Assembly: GCA_016721465.1 (NCBI GenBank)
Contig: JADKIA010000004.1
Location: 186,001 to 250,000, forward strand
Length of the DNA: 64,000 nt
Source of the DNA: Ideonella sp.
Lineage (GTDB): Bacteria; Pseudomonadota; Gammaproteobacteria; Burkholderiales; Burkholderiaceae_C
Reading direction: 5' to 3'
The first letter of the stretch is position 1. Every line of letters starts with the position of its first letter. A program made the position numbers and the translations under genes. Positions 49,299 to 58,356 of the stretch are shown here, one piece after another. The notes below the pieces were generated by a model. That model searched no databases. It was not told where the DNA came from and saw nothing but the letters and a program-made list of their open reading frames with translations.

Positions 49299-50615
49299 TC
49301 AGGCGGTCATCAGCTCATCGAAAGCCAGGGCCTTGTCGGTGACCTTGGTGTGGGCCAGCACGTATGCGGCCACGTTGTTCTCGATCACCACGGCCTCGAC
49401 CTCTGCCATGCGCTGGCGGTCGGACAAGTACCAGCGCATCACTTCGGCCGGCTTCTCGTAGCTCTGGGCGAGTTCCTCGATGTGGGCCTGCAGTTGCTCG
49501 GGTTTGGCTTGCAGGTTCTGCGCTCGCACGAGATCGGCCACCACCAGCCCCAGCCGCACACGGCGCTCGGCCTGCGGGCGGAACAGTTGCAGCATGTCCG
49601 AGGGAATCGGCGCCTTGTCGGCATCCTTCACGCCGCGCTGCTTGAGATCCTGCCGCGCGGCCTCGCCCATGCGATCCACTTCCGACTCGATCAGCGCCTT
49701 GGGCACGTCGAGCTCGGACACCTTCACCAAGGCCTCCATCGCGGCGGCCTTGTTGCGGGCCAGCACGCGAAAGCGCACCTCGCGCTCGAGGTTCTTGCGC
49801 ACATCGGCGCGCATGGCGTCCACGGTCCCGTCGCCGATGCCCAGCGACTTGACGAACGCCTCATCCACTTCAGGCAGATGCTGGGCCTCAATCTTGCGCA
49901 TGGTGACCAGGAAGTCGGCCTCCTTGCCGGCCACGTCCTTGCCGTGGTAGTCCTCCGGAAATTGCAATGGGAAGGTCTTGGACTCTCCCACCTTCATGCC
50001 GCGCACGGCCTTGTCGAATTGCTCCAACATCTGGCCCTCACCGACCAGGAACTGAAAAGCCTCGGCCTTGCCTCCCGCGAAAGGCTCGCCGTCGATCTTG
50101 CCTTCGAAATCGATGGTCACGCGATCCCCTTCCAGGGCACCTTCGGCTGCCGGGCGTTGCGCAAACGTGCGGCGCTGCTTGCGCAGGATGTCCACGGTGC
50201 GGTCGATCGCCGGATCGGACACCTCGCTGCTGACGCGCTCGACTTCAACGGCCGAAAGGTCGCCCATCTTCACTTCGGGATAGACCTCGAAAGTGGCGTC
50301 GAAGGCCAGTTCGCCCTCAGCGGCTTCGTCGCGCTGCGTGATCTTCGGCGTGCCGGCCACCCGCAGTTGCGCCTCATTGGCGGCCGTGGCGAACGCTTCA
50401 CCCAGCTTGTCGTTCATCACTTCATATTGGACCGAGTAGCCATAGCGCTGCGCCACCACCGACATGGGCACCTTGCCCGGGCGGAAGCCGTCGGCCTTGA
50501 CAGTGCGGGACAGCTTCTTGAGGCGGGTCTCCACCTCGCTGCTGATGTCCGTGGCGGCAATGGTCAGCGTCATGCGCCGTTCGAGCTTTTCAAGGTTTTC
50601 AACTGTCACAGACAT
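49299..50615 (-). CDS. tig: Trigger factor (ribosome-associated peptidyl-prolyl isomerase chaperone)
   Basis: A 438-residue three-domain chaperone. The ribosome-binding domain has KKLSRTVKADGFRPGKVPMSVV with the GFRPGKVP signature. The FKBP-type PPIase domain covers about 150-245 (GDRVTIDFEGKIDGEPFAGGKAE, VGESKTFPLQFPEDYHGKDVAGKEADF), and the helical C-terminal domain ends the protein. It acts on nascent chains at the exit tunnel. The ATG lies just 25 nt after the 3' end of tRNA-Leu(TAG) with no terminator between them, so tRNA and mRNA are probably one primary transcript. clpP, clpX and lon follow. Confidence 0.97.
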   Translation of the reverse strand: MSVTVENLEKLERRMTLTIAATDISSEVETRLKKLSRTVKADGFRPGKVPMSVVAQRYGYSVQYEVMNDKLGEAFATAANEAQLRVAGTPKITQRDEAAEGELAFDATFEVYPEVKMGDLSAVEVERVSSEVSDPAIDRTVDILRKQRRTFAQRPAAEGALEGDRVTIDFEGKIDGEPFAGGKAEAFQFLVGEGQMLEQFDKAVRGMKVGESKTFPLQFPEDYHGKDVAGKEADFLVTMRKIEAQHLPEVDEAFVKSLGIGDGTVDAMRADVRKNLEREVRFRVLARNKAAAMEALVKVSELDVPKALIESEVDRMGEAARQDLKQRGVKDADKAPIPSDMLQLFRPQAERRVRLGLVVADLVRAQNLQAKPEQLQAHIEELAQSYEKPAEVMRWYLSDRQRMAEVEAVVIENNVAAYVLAHTKVTDKALAFDELMTA

Positions 50616-50640
50616 GATGGAACTCTTCTGAAGATTGATC

Positions 50641-50727
50641 TGGTGCGCGGGGCCGGACTCGAACCGGCACGCCCGTGAAGGCGTCAGGACCTAAACCTGG
50701 TGCGTCTACCAATTTCGCCACCCGCGC
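50641..50727 (-). tRNA. tRNA-Leu (anticodon TAG)
   Basis: An 87-nt class II tRNA with encoded CCA. The acceptor arms GCGCGGG / CCCGCGC pair perfectly. The anticodon loop TTTAGGT gives TAG; the outermost pair of the anticodon stem (C-A) is mismatched. It decodes CTA/CTG and related codons. It lies directly upstream of tig and, with TAA and CAG, makes three leucine tRNAs in the window. The 117-nt gap to the RND gene shows no other gene. Confidence 0.95.
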
Positions 50728-50844
50728 TTCGAGCCGAAGTGCCTGGCCGCAAGCGACATTGCACCACCACCCCGTCCTGGAACACCGGCGGCATGCGCCA
50801 GCTTGCCACCGTGGCCTTTCGGCGATTCGGTAAAACGATGGATT

Positions 50845-53800
50845 CTAGCTGGCCTGTTGGGCCCGCTCGGGCTGGTCAGTGCGCTTAACACGGAACCAGG
50901 CCGCATACATGGCCGGCAAGGCCAGCAATGTGAGCGCCGTTGCAACGATCAGCCCGCCCATGATCGCCACCGCCATCGGCCCCCAGAACACGCTGCGGGA
51001 CAGTGGAATCATGGCCAGTACCGCTGCCGCTGCGGTCAACACGATCGGACGAAAGCGCCGGACGGCCGACTCGACGATGGCGTTCCAAGGTGGCACCCCG
51101 CGTTCTCGGTCCTGCTCGATCTGGTCGATCAGGATCACCGAGTTGCGCATGATCATGCCCATCAAGGCGATGACGCCCAGCAGCGCCACGAAACCAAAGG
51201 GACGGTTCAGCAGCAACAAGGCACCCGCGACACCGGCCATGCCGAGCGGGCCGGTCAGGAACACCAACAGTGCACGGGAAAAGCTCTGCAACTGCAGGAT
51301 CAGCAACGTGAAGATGATGAACAACATGATGGGCAACCCGGCAACGATCGAAGCCTGGCCCTTGCCACTTTCCTCCACGGCGCCGGCCACCTGGATTGCG
51401 TAGCCTAGAGGCATCTGCTTCATCAATGCCTGCATCTGCGGCCAAACCTGTGCCGTGACCGTGGGGCCCTGCACGCCGTCCACCACGTCGCCCTGCACGG
51501 TGACGGCATATCGGCGTCCCTCGCGCCACATCACGCCGGGCTCCCAGCCAAAGTCGATGTGCGCCACCTGGCTCAGCGGAATGCTGCGACCACCGGCCGT
51601 GGGAAGGTACGCGTTACCGAGGTCGGTGATGGCGTTGCGCTCTTCCAGCGGCTGCCGCAGAACGATGTCCACGAGCTTGTCGCCCTCGCGATACTGGCCC
51701 ACCGTCGTACCGCTCAGGATCGTGCGCGAGGCCTGGGCAATGGACTGGCTCGTCACACCCATGGCACGCGCCTTGTCTTGGTCGACCTCCAATCGCAAGG
51801 CCTTGATGCTCTCGTTCCAGTTGTCGTTGACGCCGCGCATGCTGGGGTTGGCGCTCAGCACCTCCTTGGCGCGATCGGCCCACTGACGCACCAGCCTGGC
51901 CTCAGGCCCGACCACCCGGAACATCACGGGATACGACACCGGCGGGCCGTTCGGCAGCAGCTTGAATCGGCTGCGCACTTCCGGGAATTCACTGGCCAAG
52001 ATCTCTGGAAGCCTTCGGCGCAAGTCCTCCCGCTGAGTCAGGTCCCGAGCCAGCAGGATGGCCTGACTGACATTGGTCTGCGGAAAGATCTGGTCCAGCG
52101 GCAGGTAGAAGCGCGGAACGCCACTGCCGATCCAGGTGGTTGTCGATGCCAGCCCAGGCTCCTTCATGAGCCGCGCCTCGAACCGGCGGGCCAGGTCTTC
52201 GCTCTGTGCCAGGGTGCTGCCCTCCGGCAGCCACAAATCCACCAGGATCTCCGGTCGGCTGGAATCCGGGAAGAACTGCTGCTGCACCTTGCCCATCCCC
52301 GCCAAGCCCACTGCAAAGCTGGCCATCGTCAGGGTGATGGTGATCCAACGATGCTCGACACACCAGTCGACGGCCCTGCGAAAGCGGGCATAGAACGGTG
52401 TGTCGAACAACTCGTGCGCCTGCGTCTCCTTCGTGCGATGGTTGTGAAGAAGCCACGCCCCCAGATAGGGAACGAAATATACGGACACCACCCAACTGAT
52501 GACGAGCGCGGCCGACGTGACTGCAAAGATCGCGAAGGTGTATTCGCCGGTCATCGACTTGGCCAGCCCGATCGGCAGGAAGCCCGCCGCCGTGATCAAG
52601 GTGCCGGTGAGCATGGGCATGGCGGTGGATTCGTACGCGAAGGTCGCAGCGCTGCGCTTGTCCCAGCCCTCCTCCAACTTGCGCACCATCATCTCCACCG
52701 CGATGATGGCGTCGTCCACCAACAAGCCCAGCGCAATGATCAGCGAGCCCAACGAGATCTTGTGCAGGCCCACGCCCCAATAGAACATGGTGACAAAGGT
52801 GATGGACAGCACCAGCGGAATCGTCAGGCCCACCACCAGCCCGGGCCAGATATCGACCCGCAGGGGCTTGAGGTGCAGGCCCAGGCTGATGAAGCTCACT
52901 GCGAGCACCACGGCCACGGCTTCAATCAACACACCGACAAACTCGCCGACGGACTTGGACACCGCCCGCGGTTGGTCCTGTACCTGAGACAGCTCGACGC
53001 CCGCCGGCAACTCTGCGCGAATGAGCTCGACCCGGACCTGCAAGGCCTGTCCCAACGCGATGATGTCCCCGCTCTTGGTCATGGACACACCCAGCGCGAT
53101 CACCTGCTTGCCTTGGTGCCGCACCTTGACCAGGGGCGGATCGACATAGGCGCGCTTGACCTCCGCGATGTCGCCCAGCCGCAGCGTGCTGGCGACGCCG
53201 GTGACGGGGTTGACGGCGCGAATGGACAGGCGCCGAAGCTCATCGATGGAATCGAATGCGCCGGCCACACGCACCTGCAGGTTCTGGCTGCCTGCGTTCA
53301 GGATGCCTGCGCCTTCGACTGCGTTCTGCGCCGCCAACTGGCCCAGCACCTGATTCATGTCCAGACCGAGTTGCGCCAATCGTTTCTGCGAGATCTCGAT
53401 GAAGATCTTTTCGGCCTGTACGCCGAAGGTCTCGACCTTGGCCACATCGGGCACCGCCAGCAACCTGGATCGGACCATGTCGGCAAACACCCGCAGTTCC
53501 TCGTCGCTGAAGCCGTCGGCCGACAGCGCGAAGATGCTGCCGTAGACATCGCCGAAATCGTCGTTGAAGATCGGCCCGATCACGCCTTGAGGCAAGGTGC
53601 TGCGCAGGTCGCCCAACTTTTTTCTCACCTGATACCAAACGTTGGGAACCTCTTTGACCGGCGAGTTGTCGCGCAGCTGCAGGATGGTCACTGACTCGCC
53701 TGGCTTGGTATAGCTGCGGATCACATCAGAGTGCGGAACCTCCTGCAAGGCCTTCTCGAGCTTGTCGGTCACCTGCTCAGCCATCTGCTGCGCCGTGGAC

Positions 53801-53997
53801 CCGGGCCAGAAGGCCTGGATCGCCATCACGCGAAACGTGAACGGTGGATCTTCGTCCTGGCCGAGTTGGAAATACGCCGCCACGCCCAGGGCCATGAGCA
53901 CGATCATCAGGTAGCGGGTGAGCGAAGCATGGTCCAGCGCCCAGCGGGAGATGTTGAAGCCTGCGCGGACCCGGGTCTGGGATGAATCTTCGTGCAT
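50845..53997 (-). CDS. RND efflux transporter, inner-membrane permease (AcrB/HAE1-like)
   Basis: A 1050-residue proton-driven exporter with the twelve-helix RND layout and two large periplasmic loops. ALDHASLTRYLMIVLMALGV is helix 1; the proton-relay helix 4 has LIIALGLLVDDAIIAVEMMV with two adjacent Asp residues; GVIALMGMIMRNSVILIDQIEQD marks the helix 10-11 region. GSTAQQMAEQVTDKLEKALQEVP and QAFWPGS are typical of the first porter subdomain. Substrates are unknown, and no outer-membrane channel gene is adjacent. The start at 53997 (MHEDSSQTRVRAGFN) is preceded by GGAGG. It lies 19 bp after the adaptor gene. Confidence 0.93.
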   Translation of the reverse strand: MHEDSSQTRVRAGFNISRWALDHASLTRYLMIVLMALGVAAYFQLGQDEDPPFTFRVMAIQAFWPGSTAQQMAEQVTDKLEKALQEVPHSDVIRSYTKPGESVTILQLRDNSPVKEVPNVWYQVRKKLGDLRSTLPQGVIGPIFNDDFGDVYGSIFALSADGFSDEELRVFADMVRSRLLAVPDVAKVETFGVQAEKIFIEISQKRLAQLGLDMNQVLGQLAAQNAVEGAGILNAGSQNLQVRVAGAFDSIDELRRLSIRAVNPVTGVASTLRLGDIAEVKRAYVDPPLVKVRHQGKQVIALGVSMTKSGDIIALGQALQVRVELIRAELPAGVELSQVQDQPRAVSKSVGEFVGVLIEAVAVVLAVSFISLGLHLKPLRVDIWPGLVVGLTIPLVLSITFVTMFYWGVGLHKISLGSLIIALGLLVDDAIIAVEMMVRKLEEGWDKRSAATFAYESTAMPMLTGTLITAAGFLPIGLAKSMTGEYTFAIFAVTSAALVISWVVSVYFVPYLGAWLLHNHRTKETQAHELFDTPFYARFRRAVDWCVEHRWITITLTMASFAVGLAGMGKVQQQFFPDSSRPEILVDLWLPEGSTLAQSEDLARRFEARLMKEPGLASTTTWIGSGVPRFYLPLDQIFPQTNVSQAILLARDLTQREDLRRRLPEILASEFPEVRSRFKLLPNGPPVSYPVMFRVVGPEARLVRQWADRAKEVLSANPSMRGVNDNWNESIKALRLEVDQDKARAMGVTSQSIAQASRTILSGTTVGQYREGDKLVDIVLRQPLEERNAITDLGNAYLPTAGGRSIPLSQVAHIDFGWEPGVMWREGRRYAVTVQGDVVDGVQGPTVTAQVWPQMQALMKQMPLGYAIQVAGAVEESGKGQASIVAGLPIMLFIIFTLLILQLQSFSRALLVFLTGPLGMAGVAGALLLLNRPFGFVALLGVIALMGMIMRNSVILIDQIEQDRERGVPPWNAIVESAVRRFRPIVLTAAAAVLAMIPLSRSVFWGPMAVAIMGGLIVATALTLLALPAMYAAWFRVKRTDQPERAQQAS

Positions 53998-54016
53998 GTC
54001 GCGTGTTCCCTCCGGA

Positions 54017-55162
54017 TCAGCGCGCGGCCGATGCCGAGGCGGCACTGTGCACCTGCGGCGTGGCGGGCTCGACATACAAGCGCACCTTCTTCCCGGGTGA
54101 CAAGGTGTGCACGCCTGCGGTCACCACCGTCTGTCCCGGTCTGACACCAGACGCCACGACCACGAGGTTGCCGTCCGCCCCCGCCACCGCGATCGGTGCC
54201 GGCCTGACCGTCATCGATGTGCGATCCAGCAACCAGACGGCCGACTGACCTTGGTGCTCGAAGACCGCGGTCAGTGGAAGCCGGATGGCGCCGGTCAGCG
54301 CAGCCTGGTTGACCAGCGCCACGGCACTCTGTCCCAAGCGGTGTGGCGCTGTTCCGATGTCTGCTTTCACGAGAAAGGTGCGCGTGACCGCATCGGCTGC
54401 CGCGCCGATCTCACGCAGTCGCGCCGTGACGATTGGACCGGCCGCGCCCTGCAGGCGGACCGCGATCACGCTCTTGCTTGCCATCGCCACGCGCATGCTG
54501 GCGACACGATCCTCCGGCACGCTGAACACCACGTCGCGCGGCCCATCCAGGGCCACCCTCAGCACCGTTGTTCCAGCGCTCACGACGGCGCCAGGCTCTG
54601 CGTCCACGGCCACGACAACGCCTGCGCCGTCTGCCATCAATTCCGCGTATTGCGCCTGGTGCCCCTGCACGGCAGCCAGTGCCTTGGCCTGGTCAGTCTG
54701 AGCGCGTGCGGCCTTCAGCGTTGCCTCGCGGCGGTCCAATTCCAAGCTGCTGATGAAGCCCTGTTCACGCAACTCCTTGTAGCGCCGAAACTCGGTCTCC
54801 TGAATGTCCAGGTTGGCCTTGGTCGCCGCCAGCGCGGCGCGTGCGGCATCCTGCCCCAGTTGCAGGTCCTGGGGGTCCAAGCGAGCCAGGATCTGGCCCG
54901 GTCGGACGACTTCACCAATCTCTACCAGGCGCCGGGTGATCTTGCCGCCAACGCGAAAGCCCAGTCGGCTTTCCACCCTCGCACGCACCTCGGCCGGGTA
55001 CTCGTATTGAAGTTGGCTGTCGGCGGCCGCCACCTCCATGGTGCGCACTGCGCGCACCGGTTCGCTGGTGGGCTCCGTCCTGGCGCAGGCGCCCAGCAAG
55101 ATGAACGCCAACCACACAAGCTTGCGGGCGGGGACCGGGGCTTTGTACACGTTGTTTGCCAT
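54017..55162 (-). CDS. RND efflux membrane fusion protein (HlyD family lipoprotein)
   Basis: A 381-residue periplasmic adaptor. The signal peptide ends in the lipobox FILLGAC (predicted lipidated Cys). The barrel-sandwich and lipoyl halves are EVRARVESRLGFRVGGKITRRLVEIGEVVRPGQILARLDP and LMADGAGVVVAVDAEPGAVVSAGTTVLRV, separated by a helical hairpin (DAARAALAATKANLDIQETEFRRYKELREQGFIS). The C-terminal segment has SAVWLLDRTSMTVRPAPIAV. It is the first gene of a two-gene pump and is preceded by a strong promoter with an operator at the start site. The ATG at 55162 was chosen because it begins a proper signal peptide. Confidence 0.93.
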   Translation of the reverse strand: MANNVYKAPVPARKLVWLAFILLGACARTEPTSEPVRAVRTMEVAAADSQLQYEYPAEVRARVESRLGFRVGGKITRRLVEIGEVVRPGQILARLDPQDLQLGQDAARAALAATKANLDIQETEFRRYKELREQGFISSLELDRREATLKAARAQTDQAKALAAVQGHQAQYAELMADGAGVVVAVDAEPGAVVSAGTTVLRVALDGPRDVVFSVPEDRVASMRVAMASKSVIAVRLQGAAGPIVTARLREIGAAADAVTRTFLVKADIGTAPHRLGQSAVALVNQAALTGAIRLPLTAVFEHQGQSAVWLLDRTSMTVRPAPIAVAGADGNLVVVASGVRPGQTVVTAGVHTLSPGKKVRLYVEPATPQVHSAASASAAR

Positions 55163-55205
55163 GGGCTGGGGTTTTGATCGGTGCCATGGAAGCGCCGAGT
55201 TAATG

Positions 55206-55219
55206 ACTAACCGGTCAGT
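55206..55219 (-). promoter_or_regulatory. Palindromic operator at the RND pump transcription start
   Basis: ACTAACCGGTCAGT is a 14-bp palindrome centred on ACCGGT with one mismatched pair. It directly abuts the -10 box (55220-55225), so a bound repressor would cover the start site. Sites of this form are usual for TetR-family repressors of efflux pumps. No TetR gene is in the window; the nearest regulator is the IclR protein 3 kb away. Confidence 0.6.
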
Positions 55220-55248
55220 AATGTATTTGTCCGAAGGTGCGTTGTCAA
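55220..55248 (-). promoter_or_regulatory. Promoter of the RND efflux operon
   Basis: On the minus strand a perfect TTGACA (55243-55248), a 17-bp spacer and TACATT (55220-55225). The start would fall near 55213, about 50 nt before the adaptor ATG. This is the best sigma-70 match in the window. Confidence 0.7.
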
Positions 55249-55266
55249 ACGCGCGGAGTCCACCAC

Positions 55267-56166
55267 ATGCGCCAAGCCCAAAGCGGACCAGCCTCGTCGA
55301 CGGTGGACAATTTGCAGGTGAGCATCGATCACTATGAGAACTTCCCGGTGGCTTCGGTCCTGTGTCCCCGGGCACTGCGACCACCCATCGCTGCCATCTA
55401 TCGTTTCGCCCGCATTGCGGACGATCTCGCCGATGAAGGACCGGCTTCCCGAAATGAGCGCGTGCAGGCCTTGCGTCTGTATCGGCAAGGCCTGCAGGCA
55501 TCCTTGCGGCATCAACCCTGCGACCATTGGCCGCAGGTCTTCGGTCCCTTGGCCCAGATGATTGAACGCCATCGACTTCCGCCGCAGTTGTTCCACGACC
55601 TGCTGGATGCGTTCGAGCAGGACTGCGGCAACCCCATCTACCACGACCGACCTCAACTCACCGACTACTGCCGCCGCTCGGCGAACCCGATCGGGCGTCT
55701 GCTGCTGCACCTGTATGGCGTGGCGGATGCCCAGGCATTGGCGCAATCGGATGCGATCTGCACCGCGCTGCAGTTGATCAATTTCTGGCAAGACCCCAGC
55801 GTCGACCTGCCTCGACGGCGCTGCTACTTTCCATTGGAAGATCTGGCGCGCCACGGCCTCAGCGTGGACGAACTGTCCACGGGCCAAGACACCGTGAAAA
55901 CACAAGCCATGCTGAGCGAACTGTGCGCATGGGCAGAAGGGCTCCTGCGCCAGGGCAGCCCGCTCGTGTTTCGACTGCGTGGGCGCATCGGCTGGGAACT
56001 GCGACTGGTGGTCCAGGGGGGCTTGCGCGTCCTTGAGAGAATCGCGGCCATGGACCACCGCACCCTCGGCGCACGCCCCACCCTGCAAGGCCGTGACATG
56101 CCGGTGATGATTTGGCGCGCATGGCGCATGCGCCGGTCCGATCGACGGACAGGAGCCCAGGGGTGA
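55267..56166 (+). CDS. hpnC: Squalene synthase HpnC (hydroxysqualene to squalene arm)
   Basis: A 299-residue trans-prenyltransferase-like protein of the HpnCDE route. In that route HpnD makes presqualene diphosphate from two farnesyl diphosphates, HpnC converts it to hydroxysqualene and HpnE reduces it to squalene. The Asp-rich motifs are RIADDLADE (about residues 50-58) and INFWQDPSVDLPRRRCYFP (about 168-186), as expected for the HpnC branch. DYCRRSANPIGRLLLHLYGV is another family block. The ATG at 55267 has GGAG 8 nt upstream; a GTG at 55237 is in frame but overlaps the RND promoter. It overlaps hpnD by 4 nt. Confidence 0.93.
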   Translation: MRQAQSGPASSTVDNLQVSIDHYENFPVASVLCPRALRPPIAAIYRFARIADDLADEGPASRNERVQALRLYRQGLQASLRHQPCDHWPQVFGPLAQMIERHRLPPQLFHDLLDAFEQDCGNPIYHDRPQLTDYCRRSANPIGRLLLHLYGVADAQALAQSDAICTALQLINFWQDPSVDLPRRRCYFPLEDLARHGLSVDELSTGQDTVKTQAMLSELCAWAEGLLRQGSPLVFRLRGRIGWELRLVVQGGLRVLERIAAMDHRTLGARPTLQGRDMPVMIWRAWRMRRSDRRTGAQG

Positions 56167-57011
56167 CACCGCAGCAGTACGTTCAAGATCGCACGGCGTC
56201 CAGCGGCTCGTCCTTCTACTACGCCTTCCTTTTTCTGCCCGCTGAGCAACGTTCGGCCATCACGGCCTTCTACGCGTTTTGTCGCGAGGTCGACGACGTG
56301 GTCGACGAGGTTGGCGATCCCGGCGTGGCGGCCACCAAGCTGGCCTGGTGGCGAAACGAGGTGCGCAGCGCCTTCGCCGGACAGCCCAGTCACCCGATCA
56401 CGTTGGCGCTGATGCCTTTTACACCGCGCTTCGGAATCCAGGTGGAGCAGTTGCTGGCGGTGATCGATGGCTGCCAAATGGACCTGGACCAGACCCGTTA
56501 CCTCGACCACGGGTCGTTGCATCGCTACTGCCACCTGGTGGCTGGTGTGGTGGGGGAAGTCTCGGCCAGCATCTTCGGCGCGACCGAAGCCGCCACGTTG
56601 GAATACGCCCGCCGCCTCGGTCATGCCCTCCAGCTGACCAACATCATCCGCGATGTTGGCGACGATGCACGACGCGGGCGCGTCTACCTGCCCATCAACG
56701 AATTGCAGCAGTTCGACGTCAAGATTCATGAGTTGCTCAAGCGTGAGGCGCCTTGGGGCTACAGCGAACGATTCACCGCGCTGATGCGCTTCCAGGCTGA
56801 GCGTGCGCACCGCTGCTACGACGAAGCCTTGGCCCTTTTGCCCGACGCAGATCGGCAGTCGCAGAAACCTGGGCTGATGATGGCCAACATTTACCGCGCC
56901 CTGCTGCGCGAGATCGAATCCGACCAGTTTCAAGTGCTTCATCAACGCATCTCGCTCACACCACTGCGCAAGCTGTGGATCGCCGCACGCACCCATTGGC
57001 GTGGCCGTTGA
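56163..57011 (+). CDS. hpnD: Presqualene diphosphate synthase HpnD
   Basis: A 282-residue squalene/phytoene synthase-fold enzyme. The two Asp-rich motifs are CREVDDVVDE (about residues 39-48) and IRDVGDDARRGRVYLP (about 177-192). SSGSSFYYAFLFLPAEQRSAITAFYAF and YCHLVAGVVGEVSASIFG are typical. The start is GTG at 56163: it overlaps the hpnC stop (GTGA), AGGAG lies about 9 nt upstream, and the translation begins TPQQYVQDRTASSGSSFYY as in relatives. An ATG at 56112 would add 17 unrelated residues. It overlaps hpnE by one base. Confidence 0.94.
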   Translation: MTPQQYVQDRTASSGSSFYYAFLFLPAEQRSAITAFYAFCREVDDVVDEVGDPGVAATKLAWWRNEVRSAFAGQPSHPITLALMPFTPRFGIQVEQLLAVIDGCQMDLDQTRYLDHGSLHRYCHLVAGVVGEVSASIFGATEAATLEYARRLGHALQLTNIIRDVGDDARRGRVYLPINELQQFDVKIHELLKREAPWGYSERFTALMRFQAERAHRCYDEALALLPDADRQSQKPGLMMANIYRALLREIESDQFQVLHQRISLTPLRKLWIAARTHWRGR

Positions 57012-58279
57012 TGCGAATGGCCGTGATTGGCGCCGGGTGGGCGGGGCTGTCGGCGGCTGTGCACGCCTGCCAGGCGGGACATGCCGTTCACGTGTTCGAA
57101 ATGGCCCACCATGCCGGTGGGCGCGCTCGAAGCACGATGGGCAATGCAGGGAGCCGTGACAACGGGCAACACATCCTCATCGGTGCCTATGCCGAGACGT
57201 TGGCGTTGATGCGCCTGGTAGGCGCCGAGCCCGATCGGCTGTTGCGTCGCAGCGCGCTGGCGCTCTGCTACCCGGATGGCAGTGGCCTGACTTTGCCTGC
57301 CGGACATCCGGTGCCGGCGTTTGTTCGCGGCGTACTGCGGGCCCGCCATTGGACCTGGCGCGAACGCCTGGCCTTGCTCGGCGAGGCACTGCGCTGGCGC
57401 CTGTCCGGATTCCGTGGCGATGACGCGGCAACCGTCGCTGACCTGTGCGCCAAACTTCCACCGGCTGTATTGCGCGACCTGGTCGAACCGTTGTGCCTCG
57501 CCGCCCTCAACACCCCCATGGACAAGGCCAGCGCGCAGGTCTTCCTGCGGGTACTGAAAGACGCCCTGTTCGCTGGCCCGGGTGCGGCCGACCTGCTGTT
57601 GCCGTGCGCACCCTTGTCCGCGTTGCTGGCCGATCCGGCGACAAGTTGGCTCAGCCGCAGTGGCGCCACCCTGAGCCTCGGACACCGAGTTCAGAGCTTG
57701 ACGAGCGCTGGCCATGGCTGGGCCGTCGACGGCCTGCGGTTCGATGCTGTCGTGCTGGCCAGCACCGCGCGCGAGGCCGCCCGGCTGATCCAACCCATTT
57801 CGTCGTCGTGGAGCGCTGACGCATTCTCTTTGCGCTATGAGCCCATCGTCACCGTGTGGCTTCGCGCCCCCGGGCTGAAATGCAGACAGGCCATGACCGC
57901 GCTTCGATTCGATGCGGCCAGGCCGGCTCAGTTTGTTTTCGACCTGGGCGCGCTGGGCGGCGCTCGAGGCACCTTTGCATTCGTCGTGAGTGGCGCCGCA
58001 GACGCCCTGCAGCAGGGCCTGAGCGCCACCTCGGCGGCTGTGAGGGCGCAAGCCGAGGCGGCCTTTCCGGGCCACTTTCTTGATTCAGCCTGCGTGGTGG
58101 ACGCACGAGCTGAACGGCGAGCCACCTTTGCCTGCACACCGGGCTTGCGGAGGCCCGCTGGCCACATCGCGCGAGGCCTCGCGGCGGCGGGCGACCATGT
58201 TCTTGGGCCCTACCCCGCCACGCTGGAGGGCGCGGTGCGGTCGGGCATCAACGCCGTGGCGTTGGCCTCCAACGCGTGA
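57011..58279 (+). CDS. hpnE: Hydroxysqualene dehydroxylase HpnE (FAD-dependent)
   Basis: A 422-residue amine-oxidase/phytoene-desaturase-like flavoprotein. AVIGAGWAGLSAAVHACQAG is the N-terminal FAD fold, NGQHILIGAYAETLALMRLVGA is the HpnE-typical 'D.GQHi..G.Y' segment, and LVEPLCLAALNTPMDKASAQVFLRVL follows. The C-terminus has GDHVLGPYPATLEGAVRSGINAV, the closing FAD motif. It reduces hydroxysqualene to squalene, the substrate of hopene cyclase, which is not in this window. The ATG overlaps the hpnD stop (TGATG); a second ATG is two codons further on. hpnC, hpnD and hpnE form one coupled operon. Confidence 0.94.
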   Translation: MRMAVIGAGWAGLSAAVHACQAGHAVHVFEMAHHAGGRARSTMGNAGSRDNGQHILIGAYAETLALMRLVGAEPDRLLRRSALALCYPDGSGLTLPAGHPVPAFVRGVLRARHWTWRERLALLGEALRWRLSGFRGDDAATVADLCAKLPPAVLRDLVEPLCLAALNTPMDKASAQVFLRVLKDALFAGPGAADLLLPCAPLSALLADPATSWLSRSGATLSLGHRVQSLTSAGHGWAVDGLRFDAVVLASTAREAARLIQPISSSWSADAFSLRYEPIVTVWLRAPGLKCRQAMTALRFDAARPAQFVFDLGALGGARGTFAFVVSGAADALQQGLSATSAAVRAQAEAAFPGHFLDSACVVDARAERRATFACTPGLRRPAGHIARGLAAAGDHVLGPYPATLEGAVRSGINAVALASNA

Positions 58280-58356
58280 TCGCCAGCGACAAGCTTTGGA
58301 CAGAACTCCCGAATCAAATCCTCCGACCGTGGTTTCGCCATGCGAAAATGCGTTGC

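Noticed and set aside
51559..53694. A 711-codon open frame on the + strand
   Set aside because: It is antisense to the RND permease, whose motifs are clear; the antisense translation is His/Gln/Arg-rich without domains.
50845..55162. The RND pair as a hopanoid exporter (HpnN) linked to hpnCDE
   Set aside because: The permease has the AcrB/HAE1 layout with an HlyD-type adaptor, whereas HpnN is of the MmpL-like type without a separate adaptor. Only the shared promoter region is supported.
55207..56169. A 320-codon open frame on the - strand
   Set aside because: It is antisense to hpnC, whose Asp-rich motifs and ribosome-binding site are clear.
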